A stretch of DNA of 64,000 bases from Streptomyces canus (GTDB taxonomy: Bacteria > Actinomycetota > Actinomycetes > Streptomycetales > Streptomycetaceae): assembly GCF_030815415.1 (NCBI RefSeq), contig NZ_JAUSWW010000001.1, forward strand, positions 930,001 to 994,000, read 5' to 3'. Position 1 is the stretch's first letter. Each line of letters opens with the position of its first letter. Position numbers and translations under genes: made by a program. The notes under the pieces are model-generated. The model did no database searches and was not told where the DNA came from. It worked only from the letters and a program-made list of their open reading frames with translations. Below, in pieces: positions 27,383-35,852 of this stretch.

Positions 27383-28785
27383 CCCAACCGCGAAACTGGC
27401 TGACCGCAGCACTGACACGTCTGGTGGCCGGGATCGCGATCGTGGTACCGGCGGCGCTCCTCCTCGGGGCGTCGCCGGCCGCCGCGCATCCGATGCCGCA
27501 CTCCGTGGTGGAACTCGACGTGTACCAGGCGTCGGTGAGCGCACGGCTGGAACTGCCGGCCGACGACTTCTCCCGGGCCAGCGGGATCGACCTGAGCGAC
27601 ACCACCCAGGCCACGCTGTCCCAACGGGCCAAGGCCATCCGGACCTACCTCGGCAAGCACATCAACCCGACCGGCACCGGGGGCAAGGCCTGGCAGGTCA
27701 GTGTCGGCGACCTGAGTCTCAGCAGCACCGAGCAGACCTCCACCGGCCCCTACCGCGAGCTGGTCGCCGAGGCCGTCCTCACGCCACCGGCCGGCGCCGA
27801 CGTACGCCACTTCACCTTCGACTACGACGTCATCGTCCATCAAGTCATCACGCACACAGTCCTGGTGAGTGTGCGTCAGGACTGGGCCAGCGGACAGGTC
27901 GACGACGCGGGCACCACCCAGGTCGGCACCATCCGGGTCGACACCCGGACCATGAAGGTCCCGGCCCTGAAGGTCGACCTCGAGGAAGGCAGCGCCTGGC
28001 GCGGCTTCCTCGCCATGGTGAAGCTGGGCGGCGACCACATCCTCACCGGCACCGACCACCTTCTCTTCCTGCTGATCCTGCTCCTGCCCGCACCCCTCGC
28101 GGCCACCGCAGGACGATGGGCCGGGCTGGTCGGCGCGCGCTCCGCCCTGGGCCGTATCGGCCGCATCACGCTCGCCTTCACCGCCGGGCACTCCGTCGCG
28201 CTGGCCGCGACCGCACTCGGCCACCTGGACATCCCGGGCCGGCCCGTCGAGGCGTTCATCGCTCTGAGCATCCTCATCGGCGCCGTCCACGCGATCCGCC
28301 CGCTGTTCCCAGGCCGCGAAGCGCTCGTGGCAGGGCTCTTCGGGCTCGGTCACGGCATGGCGTTCTCCTTCGTCCTGGCCGAGATGCACCTGTCCACCGG
28401 ACAGCTCGTGACCAGCCTCCTCGGCTTCAACCTCGGCATCGAGCTGGTCCAGCTCCTGCTGGTCTGCCTCGCCCTGCCCTCGCTGCTGGTCCTCGCACGC
28501 CTGCGCATCCAGCCCGTACTGCGGCTGGCCGGCGCCACGCTCACCGGCACGGCGGCACTCGGCTGGCTGGCCGACCGCCTCGGCCTGCCCAACCCCGTCG
28601 CCCGGGCAGCCGACAGCGCCGGATCCCACACCTCCGCGATGCTGGCCACCCTCGCGGTGACCGCACTCGCCGCCACCGCCTGGACCCTGACCACCCGCCG
28701 GCACGCACGGCACGGACCGGCCGGGACCCCGACGACGGCATGTCCCGAGGGCGATGGGCGTGCGCTGCGAGCGCACGCCCCCTGA
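27379..28785 (+). CDS. HupE/UreJ family membrane protein
   Basis: 468 residues. Signal-like helix at 15-40, an extracytoplasmic domain of about 170 residues, then a HupE/UreJ-type membrane domain: GGDHILTGTDHLLFLLILLL, FTAGHSVALAATAL, VEAFIALSILIGAVHA, GLFGLGHGMAFSF, GFNLGIELVQLLLV. The histidines and acids in these helices are the family's proposed metal-pathway residues (nickel/cobalt in HupE and UreJ). No hydrogenase or urease gene is in view, so the metal role is uncertain. Translationally coupled to the DUF3500 gene. Confidence 0.84.
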   Translation: MTQPRNWLTAALTRLVAGIAIVVPAALLLGASPAAAHPMPHSVVELDVYQASVSARLELPADDFSRASGIDLSDTTQATLSQRAKAIRTYLGKHINPTGTGGKAWQVSVGDLSLSSTEQTSTGPYRELVAEAVLTPPAGADVRHFTFDYDVIVHQVITHTVLVSVRQDWASGQVDDAGTTQVGTIRVDTRTMKVPALKVDLEEGSAWRGFLAMVKLGGDHILTGTDHLLFLLILLLPAPLAATAGRWAGLVGARSALGRIGRITLAFTAGHSVALAATALGHLDIPGRPVEAFIALSILIGAVHAIRPLFPGREALVAGLFGLGHGMAFSFVLAEMHLSTGQLVTSLLGFNLGIELVQLLLVCLALPSLLVLARLRIQPVLRLAGATLTGTAALGWLADRLGLPNPVARAADSAGSHTSAMLATLAVTALAATAWTLTTRRHARHGPAGTPTTACPEGDGRALRAHAP

Positions 28786-29022
28786 ATGTCCCGAGCGCCC
28801 GGAGGCGAGTCGGCAACTCCGGTGTTGTCGCTGTGCCGGGTCCCTACTGTTGTGGCAGCCGTGAAAGGGAAGGACACGCTCTCCTTCCTGACGACCTGAC
28901 ATGGCATCACTCATCAGTCATCTCATCGCTCGAGTGCCGGAACGGTCTCCCGGCCGTACGACGGCAGTCGACGGCCCGAGACCGGTTCCCGGCCCGGAGC
29001 ACGGACGTTCGGGGGGACAGAA

Positions 29023-29712
29023 ATGGATCTCGACAAGAAGACGGACAGCGACAGGGACGAGCGACGTCGACGACGTCGCTGGGGCGTCATCCCACGCTGG
29101 CTGGAGGTCCTTGCGATCTGCATGGCGACCGTGGCGGCCGGCTTCTTCGGCGGCAGGGTCACGGTGGTTCAGGCCGACGCCCCCACGCCGACCGCCACCA
29201 TCACGGCGACGGTCACGGCGACACCGGAACCCAAAGTGAGCGCCAACGCCGAGACGGATCCACCGACCGACGACGCGACCACGCCCGAACCGAGCACACC
29301 CGAGAACGCCTCCAGCGTCTACCTCGCGGACCTCGAACCGGTAGAGGGGGACCGAAGCGTCCAGCCCATCACCGTCCACGGCCGGCACTACGCCAAGAGC
29401 ATCACCCTGACTTGCAGCAGCAGCGGCACCAGCGTCGTCTACAGCACCAGCGGATACACACGGCTCCAGGCACAGGCCGCCATCGTGGCCGACTCGCCCA
29501 ACGCGATCGGTTCCATGGGGACCATCAAAGTCACCAACGCGGCCGGAGACCCGATCGGCAAGGACGCCACCATCCAGTCCAGCAAGGCCACCGAACTCTC
29601 GGTCGACGTCACCGATCAGGACCAGATCCAGATCGCCTGCGTGATGACGAAGTCGGGCGACGAGGACGACTGGTACTTCTACGGCGGCCTGGGCGATGCC
29701 ACGCTGTCGTGA
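29023..29712 (+). CDS. Single-pass membrane protein with NPCBM/NEW2-like domain
   Basis: 229 residues: an arginine-rich cytoplasmic start (RDERRRRRRWGVIPRW), one membrane helix (LEVLAICMATVAAGFFGG), a Thr/Pro-rich linker of about 60 residues, and a C-terminal beta domain. YLADLEPVEGDRSVQPITV, HGRHYAKSITL, GSMGTIKVTNAAGD, LSVDVTDQDQIQIACV and GGLGDATLS follow the order of the NPCBM fold, usually carbohydrate-binding. ATG 29023 has GGGGGACAG. Ends 24 bp before the phosphorylase-WD40 gene; the two probably share a transcript. Confidence 0.72.
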   Translation: MDLDKKTDSDRDERRRRRRWGVIPRWLEVLAICMATVAAGFFGGRVTVVQADAPTPTATITATVTATPEPKVSANAETDPPTDDATTPEPSTPENASSVYLADLEPVEGDRSVQPITVHGRHYAKSITLTCSSSGTSVVYSTSGYTRLQAQAAIVADSPNAIGSMGTIKVTNAAGDPIGKDATIQSSKATELSVDVTDQDQIQIACVMTKSGDEDDWYFYGGLGDATLS

Positions 29713-29736
29713 ACAGCCCGGAACGAAAGAGACTCG

Positions 29737-31455
29737 ATGAGGCCACCGGCGTCCGGAGCGGACATCGTCGTCTTCAGCGCGCTCGGCAAGGAGTCGGCCG
29801 CGGTGATGGATCACCTCAAAGGACCACTTACCGAACACGAGGTCCGCGGAGCCCTGTTCGAACTCGGCGAATTCACCGGCGAACACGCCACCTGGCGCGT
29901 GGCATGCCATGAGACGGGAGAGGGAAACGCCGCCGCAGCAGCCCTCGTCGAACGGGCCGTGACGGAGTTCGAGCCTCACCACATCTTCTTCGTGGGCATC
30001 GCGGGCGGTCTCAAGGACGTGCAGCTGTGCGACGTCGTCGCCGCCCGCCACATCTACGACTACGAGAGAGGCAAGGACGAGGAGGAGGGCTTCCAGGCCC
30101 GTATCACCACCCATCTGTCGTCCTTCGCCCTCGTCCAGCGTGCCCAGTCGGTCGCCCGCTCGGAAACCTGGCGGGACCGCATCAGGTCCCCGCTGCCCGA
30201 CCGCACCCCGAAGGCCTACGTCAAGCCCCTCGCCGCCGGCTCGAAGGTGGTGGCCAGTGAGCGCTCCGCCACGGCTCGGCTGCTCGCCCGGCACTGCGGT
30301 GACGCGCTCGCGGTGGAAATGGAGGGATACGGCTTCCTGCAGGCCGCGTACGTCAACGCGGGCGTCGGCGCACTCATCGTCCGGGGGATCTCCGACCTGC
30401 TGTCCGACAAGGGCGAGGACAACGACGACGTCTGGCAGCCGGCTGCCTCCAGGTGCGCCGCGGCCTTCACCTTCGAGGTGCTGTCCAAGCTGTCCGCTCC
30501 CCCGAAACGGCGACGGGGACTGGGGAATTTCGTCGGCGAGTTACGCCGGACGCGGCAGCCCGGCGGGCAGGCGACGATCGGGTTCGGGCCGGATCACTCG
30601 GCGGTCGTCATCGGCGGGGACGGATCGATCGAGCGGTGGGACCTGAAGTCGGGCGAGGCTCTGCCCGGTGCCCCGGGCGAAGCCGAACTGCGCCTCGGCC
30701 ACCAGGCCATCGCCTCCCCGTACCGCCACAGTGTCGCCGTCGCCCGCCGCACGCGACTGGAACTCGTCCACTTCGTGGCCACGTCCGGCGAACACCGGCG
30801 GCGTACCGCGCCCCTGGCCCAGGACGAGTTCCTGGTCACCAGTGGCGGCACCGTTCTGGCCACCCATGACGGCCGCCGCCTGGCCGTGCGCGACTTCGAG
30901 GACGGCCGGACTCTCCGCGAAGTGCCCTGCCCCCAAGGTCTCGCGGCATCCGCCATCAGTAGCGACGCCTCGGTTGTCGCCATGGCCACCTCGAACAAGG
31001 TCCACGTCCACCAGCGGCATCGTGTATCGGTCGAACTGGACATCCGCAACCGGCTGGAGATTCTCAAACCGGGCTGCTGGCTGAGCGTCTCCCCCTCCGG
31101 GAGGTACGTCGCGTGCGCCACCTTCCGCGAACTACGGGTCTGGCAGACGGCTGATCAAACCATTGTTGCACCGGGAGTTCAGCAGGCAGGAGAGCGTCGA
31201 CAGCCTCGGGGCCCAAGGCATGCGCCTGCTCTGCACCGACGAGGGGAAGGTGCTGTGGCTCCGTCGGGGCCTGCTGTCCCAGGTGACCCACCAGCCCGAG
31301 ATCCGCCATCTCGAACAGGCCGGCCGTTACGACGACTTCACCGTCCACCCCGACGGAGACCTGCTGGCGGCCGTCAGCGGCACCAGCCTCGTACGGACCT
31401 GGGAATGGAACGGCTGAGGCCGACCGACCCGAACCCCTCAACGGGTGGGCACTAA
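29737..31455 (+). CDS. MTA/SAH-nucleosidase-like phosphorylase domain fused to WD40-like propeller, frameshifted near the end
   Basis: Residues 8-250 match the nucleoside phosphorylase/MTAN family: FFVGIAGGLKDVQLCDVV (phosphate/base region), DALAVEMEGYGFLQAAY (ribose-binding Met-Glu) and IVRGISDLLSD (catalytic Asp) are intact. Residues about 265 onward carry propeller-like repeats (DGSIERWDLKSGE, GRRLAVRDFEDGRTLRE, GRYVACATFRELRVWQTAD). After 31165 this frame becomes Arg/Pro-rich, while the +1 frame reads on as SLGAQGMRLLCTDEGKVLWL...FTVHPDGDLLAAVSGT and ends RTWEWNG at 31417; a one-base shift near 31145-31165 is therefore likely. Phosphorylase domains joined to repeat or STAND modules are known in bacterial conflict systems; that role here is inference. 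Confidence 0.72.
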   Translation: MRPPASGADIVVFSALGKESAAVMDHLKGPLTEHEVRGALFELGEFTGEHATWRVACHETGEGNAAAAALVERAVTEFEPHHIFFVGIAGGLKDVQLCDVVAARHIYDYERGKDEEEGFQARITTHLSSFALVQRAQSVARSETWRDRIRSPLPDRTPKAYVKPLAAGSKVVASERSATARLLARHCGDALAVEMEGYGFLQAAYVNAGVGALIVRGISDLLSDKGEDNDDVWQPAASRCAAAFTFEVLSKLSAPPKRRRGLGNFVGELRRTRQPGGQATIGFGPDHSAVVIGGDGSIERWDLKSGEALPGAPGEAELRLGHQAIASPYRHSVAVARRTRLELVHFVATSGEHRRRTAPLAQDEFLVTSGGTVLATHDGRRLAVRDFEDGRTLREVPCPQGLAASAISSDASVVAMATSNKVHVHQRHRVSVELDIRNRLEILKPGCWLSVSPSGRYVACATFRELRVWQTADQTIVAPGVQQAGERRQPRGPRHAPALHRRGEGAVAPSGPAVPGDPPARDPPSRTGRPLRRLHRPPRRRPAGGRQRHQPRTDLGMERLRPTDPNPSTGGH

Positions 31456-31521
31456 GCGGGTGTTCGGACGTAGGTTGTGCCATGAATGACCCGCACCTCG
31501 GCCGAAGGACTGACGCGACTC

Positions 31522-32337
31522 ATGACTGACCCTGTGACGACGCCCGAACCAGCGGAGCACCAGAAGATCGACACCTCTGTGCCGCACTCGGCCCGCATCT
31601 GGAACTACTGGCTGGGCGGCAAGGACAACTACCCCGTGGACGAGGCGGCCGGCGACGCCTACACCGCCGTCTTCCCCGGAATCGTCACCATCGCCCGCAG
31701 CAGCCGCGCCTTCCTGCGCCGCAACATCACGTACCTGGTCTCCGAGGCGGGGATCCGTCAGTTCCTGGACGTCGGCACCGGCCTTCCGACCGCCCAGAAC
31801 ACCCATGAGGTCGCCCAGCAGATCGCCCCCGAGGCACGGATCGTCTACGTCGACAACGACCCCATGGTCCTGGGCCACGCGCGTGCCCTGCTCTATTCCA
31901 CCCGCGAGGGCGCGACCGCCTACATCGACTCCGACGTCACGGATCCGGACCGCATCCTCGCCGCGGCCGCGAAGACGCTGGACTTCGGTCGGCCCACCGC
32001 GCTCATCCTCAGCAACATCCTGGGACACGTCGCCGACCACGATCAGGCCCGCTCCATCGTCACCCGGCTCATGGACGCCCTGCCCTCGGGGAGTTACCTC
32101 TCCATCAACGACGGCTCACGCGGCGTGGACCCGGTCTTCGAGCAGGCCCAGGACGCGTACAACGACAGCGGGGCGGTGCCGTACAACCTGCGCACTGTTG
32201 AGGAGATCACCGCGTTCTTCGACGGCTTGGAACTGGTCGAGCCGGGCGTCGTCTCGGTCACGCAGTGGCGTCCGGAGCCTGGTTCCACCAGCGCGGACGT
32301 CATCGCCGAGCACGGCGGTCTTGCCCGGAAGCCGTAA
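31522..32337 (+). CDS. DUF574 family SAM-dependent methyltransferase
   Basis: About 271 residues. IDTSVPHSARIWNYWLGGKD is the strong signature of the actinobacterial DUF574 (PF04672) family; FLDVGTGLPTAQNTHEVA is the SAM-binding motif I and VYVDNDPMVLGHARALL motif II. The start is uncertain: ATG 31522 fits family length and has AAGGA 13 nt upstream; ATG 31486 is possible. Target unknown. The usual partners (XRE/DUF397 pairs) are not next to it. Confidence 0.85.
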   Translation: MTDPVTTPEPAEHQKIDTSVPHSARIWNYWLGGKDNYPVDEAAGDAYTAVFPGIVTIARSSRAFLRRNITYLVSEAGIRQFLDVGTGLPTAQNTHEVAQQIAPEARIVYVDNDPMVLGHARALLYSTREGATAYIDSDVTDPDRILAAAAKTLDFGRPTALILSNILGHVADHDQARSIVTRLMDALPSGSYLSINDGSRGVDPVFEQAQDAYNDSGAVPYNLRTVEEITAFFDGLELVEPGVVSVTQWRPEPGSTSADVIAEHGGLARKP

Positions 32338-32359
32338 GCGGCGACCGTAGCGGTCGTCG
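32338..32359. terminator. Hairpin after the DUF574 gene
   Basis: GCGGCGACCG immediately after the stop codon pairs with CGGTCGTCGC a three-base loop later, with one bulge. It lies between converging genes. Confidence 0.4.
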
Positions 32360-32466
32360 CGGCGTGACCCAGGTCCCGCGATGAAGCCGATCGTGCGGGC
32401 CGGCAACCAGGAGGTACCCCCCTGTCGCCGTCCCGCACGTTGCCGTAGCCCATTCCGGCGATCTGG

Positions 32467-33570
32467 TCAGCACCTGCCGTCCGACACCAGCAGACCCTTG
32501 CCGGCACCAGCCGTCCGGCTCACGATGTTCGGCACGCAGGCGGCCGCGTCGAGGCTGTGGGCGTAGGGGATGCTCACCGTGGTGTTGGACTTCGGGTCGG
32601 GGCCGGCGGGATGGTTCTCCGTACCGGGGCTGGACCAAGTCACGTTGTCGTAGATGTTGCCGCTGACCTGCCAGTATCCGGCCGCGTCGGTGTAGAAGGT
32701 GCCGAGGACGTCCTTGGAGTCCTCGAAGTAGTTGTTGTCCACCTTGGCCTTGGCGCCGGCCCGGGAGTTGATGCCGGACTCGTTGAGTTTCACGTAGTGG
32801 TTGTTGTACATGTGGGCTGTGCCGCCACGCAGCAGAGGGGTGCGCGAGTCGATGTTCTCGTACCGGTTGTGGTGGTAGGTGATGAAGCTGTTCGAGACGT
32901 CGCTCTCACTCGATCCGACGAGGCCACCGCGGCCGGAGTTGCGCAGGATGCTGTAGGAGAGCGTCACGTACTGGGTGTTGTCCTTCATGTCGAAGAGACC
33001 GTCGAACCCCTGTGCCTCCCCGCCCGATGCCTCCAGGGTGGTGTGATCGACCCAGACGTTGCGGACGTTGCGCTCCATGCCGATGGCGTCACCGCCGTTG
33101 GACGTGGGCGAGCCCGACTTCTTGACGTTCCGGATGGTCACGTTCTGAATGATGATGTTGCGGGCGTCGCGCAGGTGGATGCCCAACTGGTCGAAGACAG
33201 CGCCGCTACCGACCCCGATGATCGTGACGTTACTGACCTCCTTGAGCTCGATCACGCCGGCGGCGGTGTTGCAGCTGGCGCCCGACACCTTGGTGGTGTT
33301 GCCGTGGTTGATGGTCCCCTGCACCTCGATGGTGATCGGGGTGCTGCTGCTGGCCCGGCCGCACAGGGCCGCGTGGATCGCGGTTCCCGTGGTGGCCCGT
33401 ACGGTCGCCCCGCCCGCGCCGCCGGTGGTCCCGCCGTTCTGGGTCGCGTAACCGCTGGCGCTACCGGTCGCCGCCGATGCCTCGGGTATCGACAGAACCG
33501 CACCGGTCGCGGCCGTAATAGCCATCGTGGCCAGCGCCGCATGGAGTCGCAGTGAGAGTGGTCGCTTCAT
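32467..33570 (-). CDS. Secreted pectate lyase, polysaccharide lyase family 1
   Basis: 367 residues with signal peptide (LHAALATMAITAATGAVLSI...ASA). The right-handed beta-helix shows PL1 motifs: GGDAIGMERNVRNVWVDHTT, FDGLFDMKDNTQYVTLSYS, and YHHNRYENIDSRTPLLRGG containing the catalytic arginine region. Cleaves polygalacturonate by beta-elimination with calcium. Divergent from the PL9 gene; both share LacI-type palindromes. Confidence 0.9.
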   Translation of the reverse strand: MKRPLSLRLHAALATMAITAATGAVLSIPEASAATGSASGYATQNGGTTGGAGGATVRATTGTAIHAALCGRASSSTPITIEVQGTINHGNTTKVSGASCNTAAGVIELKEVSNVTIIGVGSGAVFDQLGIHLRDARNIIIQNVTIRNVKKSGSPTSNGGDAIGMERNVRNVWVDHTTLEASGGEAQGFDGLFDMKDNTQYVTLSYSILRNSGRGGLVGSSESDVSNSFITYHHNRYENIDSRTPLLRGGTAHMYNNHYVKLNESGINSRAGAKAKVDNNYFEDSKDVLGTFYTDAAGYWQVSGNIYDNVTWSSPGTENHPAGPDPKSNTTVSIPYAHSLDAAACVPNIVSRTAGAGKGLLVSDGRC

Positions 33571-33666
33571 CCTCGTCTCCTCGTCTTCTCGTTCGTCCTC
33601 GAATGTCGGGGCGTTGCTTGCGTCGGCATGGCCGGCCGGACAGGCGCACGAGTTGATCCCCTGTGG

Positions 33667-33678
33667 GTAAGCGCTTTC
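33667..33678. promoter_or_regulatory. LacI-type operator before the PL1 gene
   Basis: GTAAGCGCTTTC, an imperfect copy of the palindrome at 33956-33969, 97 bp upstream of the PL1 start. Likely binds the same regulator. Confidence 0.5.
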
Positions 33679-33955
33679 TCGGACCGTAGGGACCTGTCAC
33701 GACCGCGTCAATACTGTTGTACGGATTTTGTTCACGTAGGTGAACTCCTAGTGAGCGCGACACTTTGGTCGATACACCCCGAGCCTGGCGGACGGCATCC
33801 CTGAAGAACTCGTCCAGCCCGCATTACTGAGGATTCAACCCAGAGCACCTGCCACGCTCCGGCGCGCCGACGATCACCACGCTTGATTCACGGATGCAGA
33901 CAACGATCATGTGCAGATACCTTGACGCGACTCCGACACGCTTCTTAACTTCTCC

Positions 33956-33969
33956 GGAAAGCGCTTTCC
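33956..33969. promoter_or_regulatory. LacI-type operator before the PL9 gene
   Basis: GGAAAGCGCTTTCC, a perfect 14-bp palindrome with a central GC, 38 bp before the PL9 ATG. This form is typical of LacI/CcpA-family sites. No LacI gene is adjacent; the regulator must be encoded elsewhere. Confidence 0.6.
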
Positions 33970-34006
33970 CGCCACCCGTTCAAGGCCTCGCTCTGGAGAC
34001 GAATCC

Positions 34007-35194
34007 ATGCGCCTGAAGCACGTCGCCGCGTCGACCGCCCTCTCCGGACTGCTGGCCGGCTTCCTCACCTTGGGCTCCGCCGGCGGTGCGCACGCCGCGA
34101 CCGACCTGTATGTGGCGCCGAACGGCAGCGACAGCAACGCGGGGACACTCTCCGCCCCGTTGAAGACCATCCAGCGCGCCGTGGATCTGGCGCAGGCGGG
34201 GACCACCATCCAGGTCCGGGGCGGGACATACGCACCGAGCACGAACCTTCAGTTACTCAAGAGCGGCACGGCGAGCCAGCCCATCACCCTGCGCAGCTAC
34301 AACGGCGAGCGCGTGATCATCGACGGCGAGAACATGCCGTACACCCCGGGAGCGGTGGATTCGAGCATCCCCCGTTCCGAGCGTGGTGCCGTTCACATCG
34401 AGGGAGAGTACTGGCGGCTGGTCGGCCTGGAGATCATCCACGGCCCCTACGGCGTGTTCGGCGTGGACACCAGCGGCAACGTCTTCGACCGCGTCGTCAC
34501 CCGGGACAACTACGAGTCCGGGTTCCACCTCCAGGGCGCTTCCAGCAACAACCAGATCCTGAACCTGGACAGTTACGGAAACCGCGACCCTCGCAAGAAC
34601 GGTGAGAGCGCCGACGGGCTCGCCATCAAGGAGGGCACCGGCAGCGGCAACGTGTTGCGTGGCGCCCGGCTGTGGAACAACGCCGATGACGGCCTGGACT
34701 TCTGGATGTTCGACAACTCGCCCATCCTCGTGGAGAACACGCTCGCGTGGGGCAACGGGTACAACCGGTGGAACCTGCCTGACTACCAGGGCGACGGCAA
34801 CGGCTTCAAGATGGGCGGCAACGGTGTGGCCGCCAACCACACCGTCCGCAACAGCATGGCGTGGGACAACTCCGCCGGCGGCCTCGTCGACAACAACAAC
34901 CCGGGCAAGATGACGATCGAACGCTGCACCGCGTGGGACAACGTGAAGACCGGCTTCACCTTCAACCGGTCCTCCAGCACGCTGACGAAGAACCTCGCGG
35001 TGGCCAACGGCACGGACGTATCGCTGGGATCGAACTCCACGGGCAGCGGCAACTCCTGGAACCTCGGCGGCAGTTGGCCCCTCGCCAGCACCAACGCGAG
35101 CACGATCACGGGTCCCCGGGCGGCCGACGGCTCCATCCCGACCTCCACGTTCCTGCGCCCCAGCAACGGCGCGGACGTCGGGGCACGGTTCTGA
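34007..35194 (+). CDS. Secreted right-handed beta-helix pectate lyase, family PL9-like
   Basis: 395 residues, signal peptide about 1-30 (AASTALSGLLAGFLTLG...AHA). Parallel beta-helix: DLYVAPNGSDSNAGTLSAPL start, then SADGLAIKEGTGSGNVLRG, LWNNADDGLDFWMF and GDGNGFKMGG, which match PL9 calcium/lysine motifs. Works with the PL1 enzyme on pectin. ATG 34007 has GGAG. Confidence 0.86.
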   Translation: MRLKHVAASTALSGLLAGFLTLGSAGGAHAATDLYVAPNGSDSNAGTLSAPLKTIQRAVDLAQAGTTIQVRGGTYAPSTNLQLLKSGTASQPITLRSYNGERVIIDGENMPYTPGAVDSSIPRSERGAVHIEGEYWRLVGLEIIHGPYGVFGVDTSGNVFDRVVTRDNYESGFHLQGASSNNQILNLDSYGNRDPRKNGESADGLAIKEGTGSGNVLRGARLWNNADDGLDFWMFDNSPILVENTLAWGNGYNRWNLPDYQGDGNGFKMGGNGVAANHTVRNSMAWDNSAGGLVDNNNPGKMTIERCTAWDNVKTGFTFNRSSSTLTKNLAVANGTDVSLGSNSTGSGNSWNLGGSWPLASTNASTITGPRAADGSIPTSTFLRPSNGADVGARF

Positions 35195-35362
35195 GCGAGC
35201 ACGCCCGAAAACCCGTCAAGAACCTGCCGGAGCGACGGCGCTCGCGTTGGCCGAGGCGGCAGCGACAGACATGACGCGCGTTCAACCGCGTCTCAGTCAT
35301 GAACGGGAACCCGTGCCGGATCCTCGACCAGCACTGCCGCACGGGAACCCCGCGGGACAGCC

Positions 35363-35395
35363 AAGAGGGGCACCGGATCAACCGGCGCCCCTCTT
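35363..35395. terminator. Bidirectional terminator hairpin
   Basis: AAGAGGGGCACCGG and CCGGCGCCCCTCTT pair over 14 positions with one mismatch around a five-base loop, between the converging PL9 and TPR genes. Confidence 0.7.
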
Positions 35396-35411
35396 CCGCG
35401 CACCCGCCGCT

Positions 35412-35852
35412 TCAGGACTGGAAAGGCAGTTCGCCCGAGAAGGCGGCGGCCATCCGCAGCCAGGGTGCCGCCTCGTCGCTACGCCCCTGACGCTCCAGGG
35501 TGCGGCCCAGCATCAGGTGGGCGTAGTGCTCCACCGGATCGCGGTCGATGACCTGACGCAACTGCTCCTCGGCACGCCCCAGTTGGGCCGAGTGGTAGTA
35601 CGCGCGGGCCAACAGCAGCCGAGGACCGGTCTGCTCCGGAACCTCCTCGACGACGATGGCGAGGAGACGGGCGGCGCCGATGTAGTCCCGGGCCTCGAAA
35701 AGCAGTTGGGCCCTCTCCCAGCGCTCCAGGACGCTCTCTTCGTGCGGCACGCCGACGCCGTTGTCGAACAGGTGCAGCGCGCTGGCCCAGCGGTCGGGCG
35801 CGACTCCGTCCTGCGCGGGATAGTCGTTGAAGCTGTCGATGCTGTCGGCCAT
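35412..35852 (-). CDS. Small tetratricopeptide-repeat protein
   Basis: 146 residues, cytoplasmic. Helical repeats RWERAQLLFEARDYIGAARL, GPRLLLARAYYHSAQLGRAE and HYAHLMLGRTLERQGRSDEA are TPR units. Start overlaps the stop of the luciferase-like oxidoreductase (ATG 35852, or GTG 35855), with AAGG upstream, so it is coupled to that gene. Likely a protein-binding partner; function unknown. Confidence 0.82.
   Translation of the reverse strand: MADSIDSFNDYPAQDGVAPDRWASALHLFDNGVGVPHEESVLERWERAQLLFEARDYIGAARLLAIVVEEVPEQTGPRLLLARAYYHSAQLGRAEEQLRQVIDRDPVEHYAHLMLGRTLERQGRSDEAAPWLRMAAAFSGELPFQS

Noticed and set aside
27201..29912. A 903-codon plus-strand frame across the HupE/UreJ region
   Set aside because: Arg/Pro/Gly-rich shadow of the real genes at 26105-29712.
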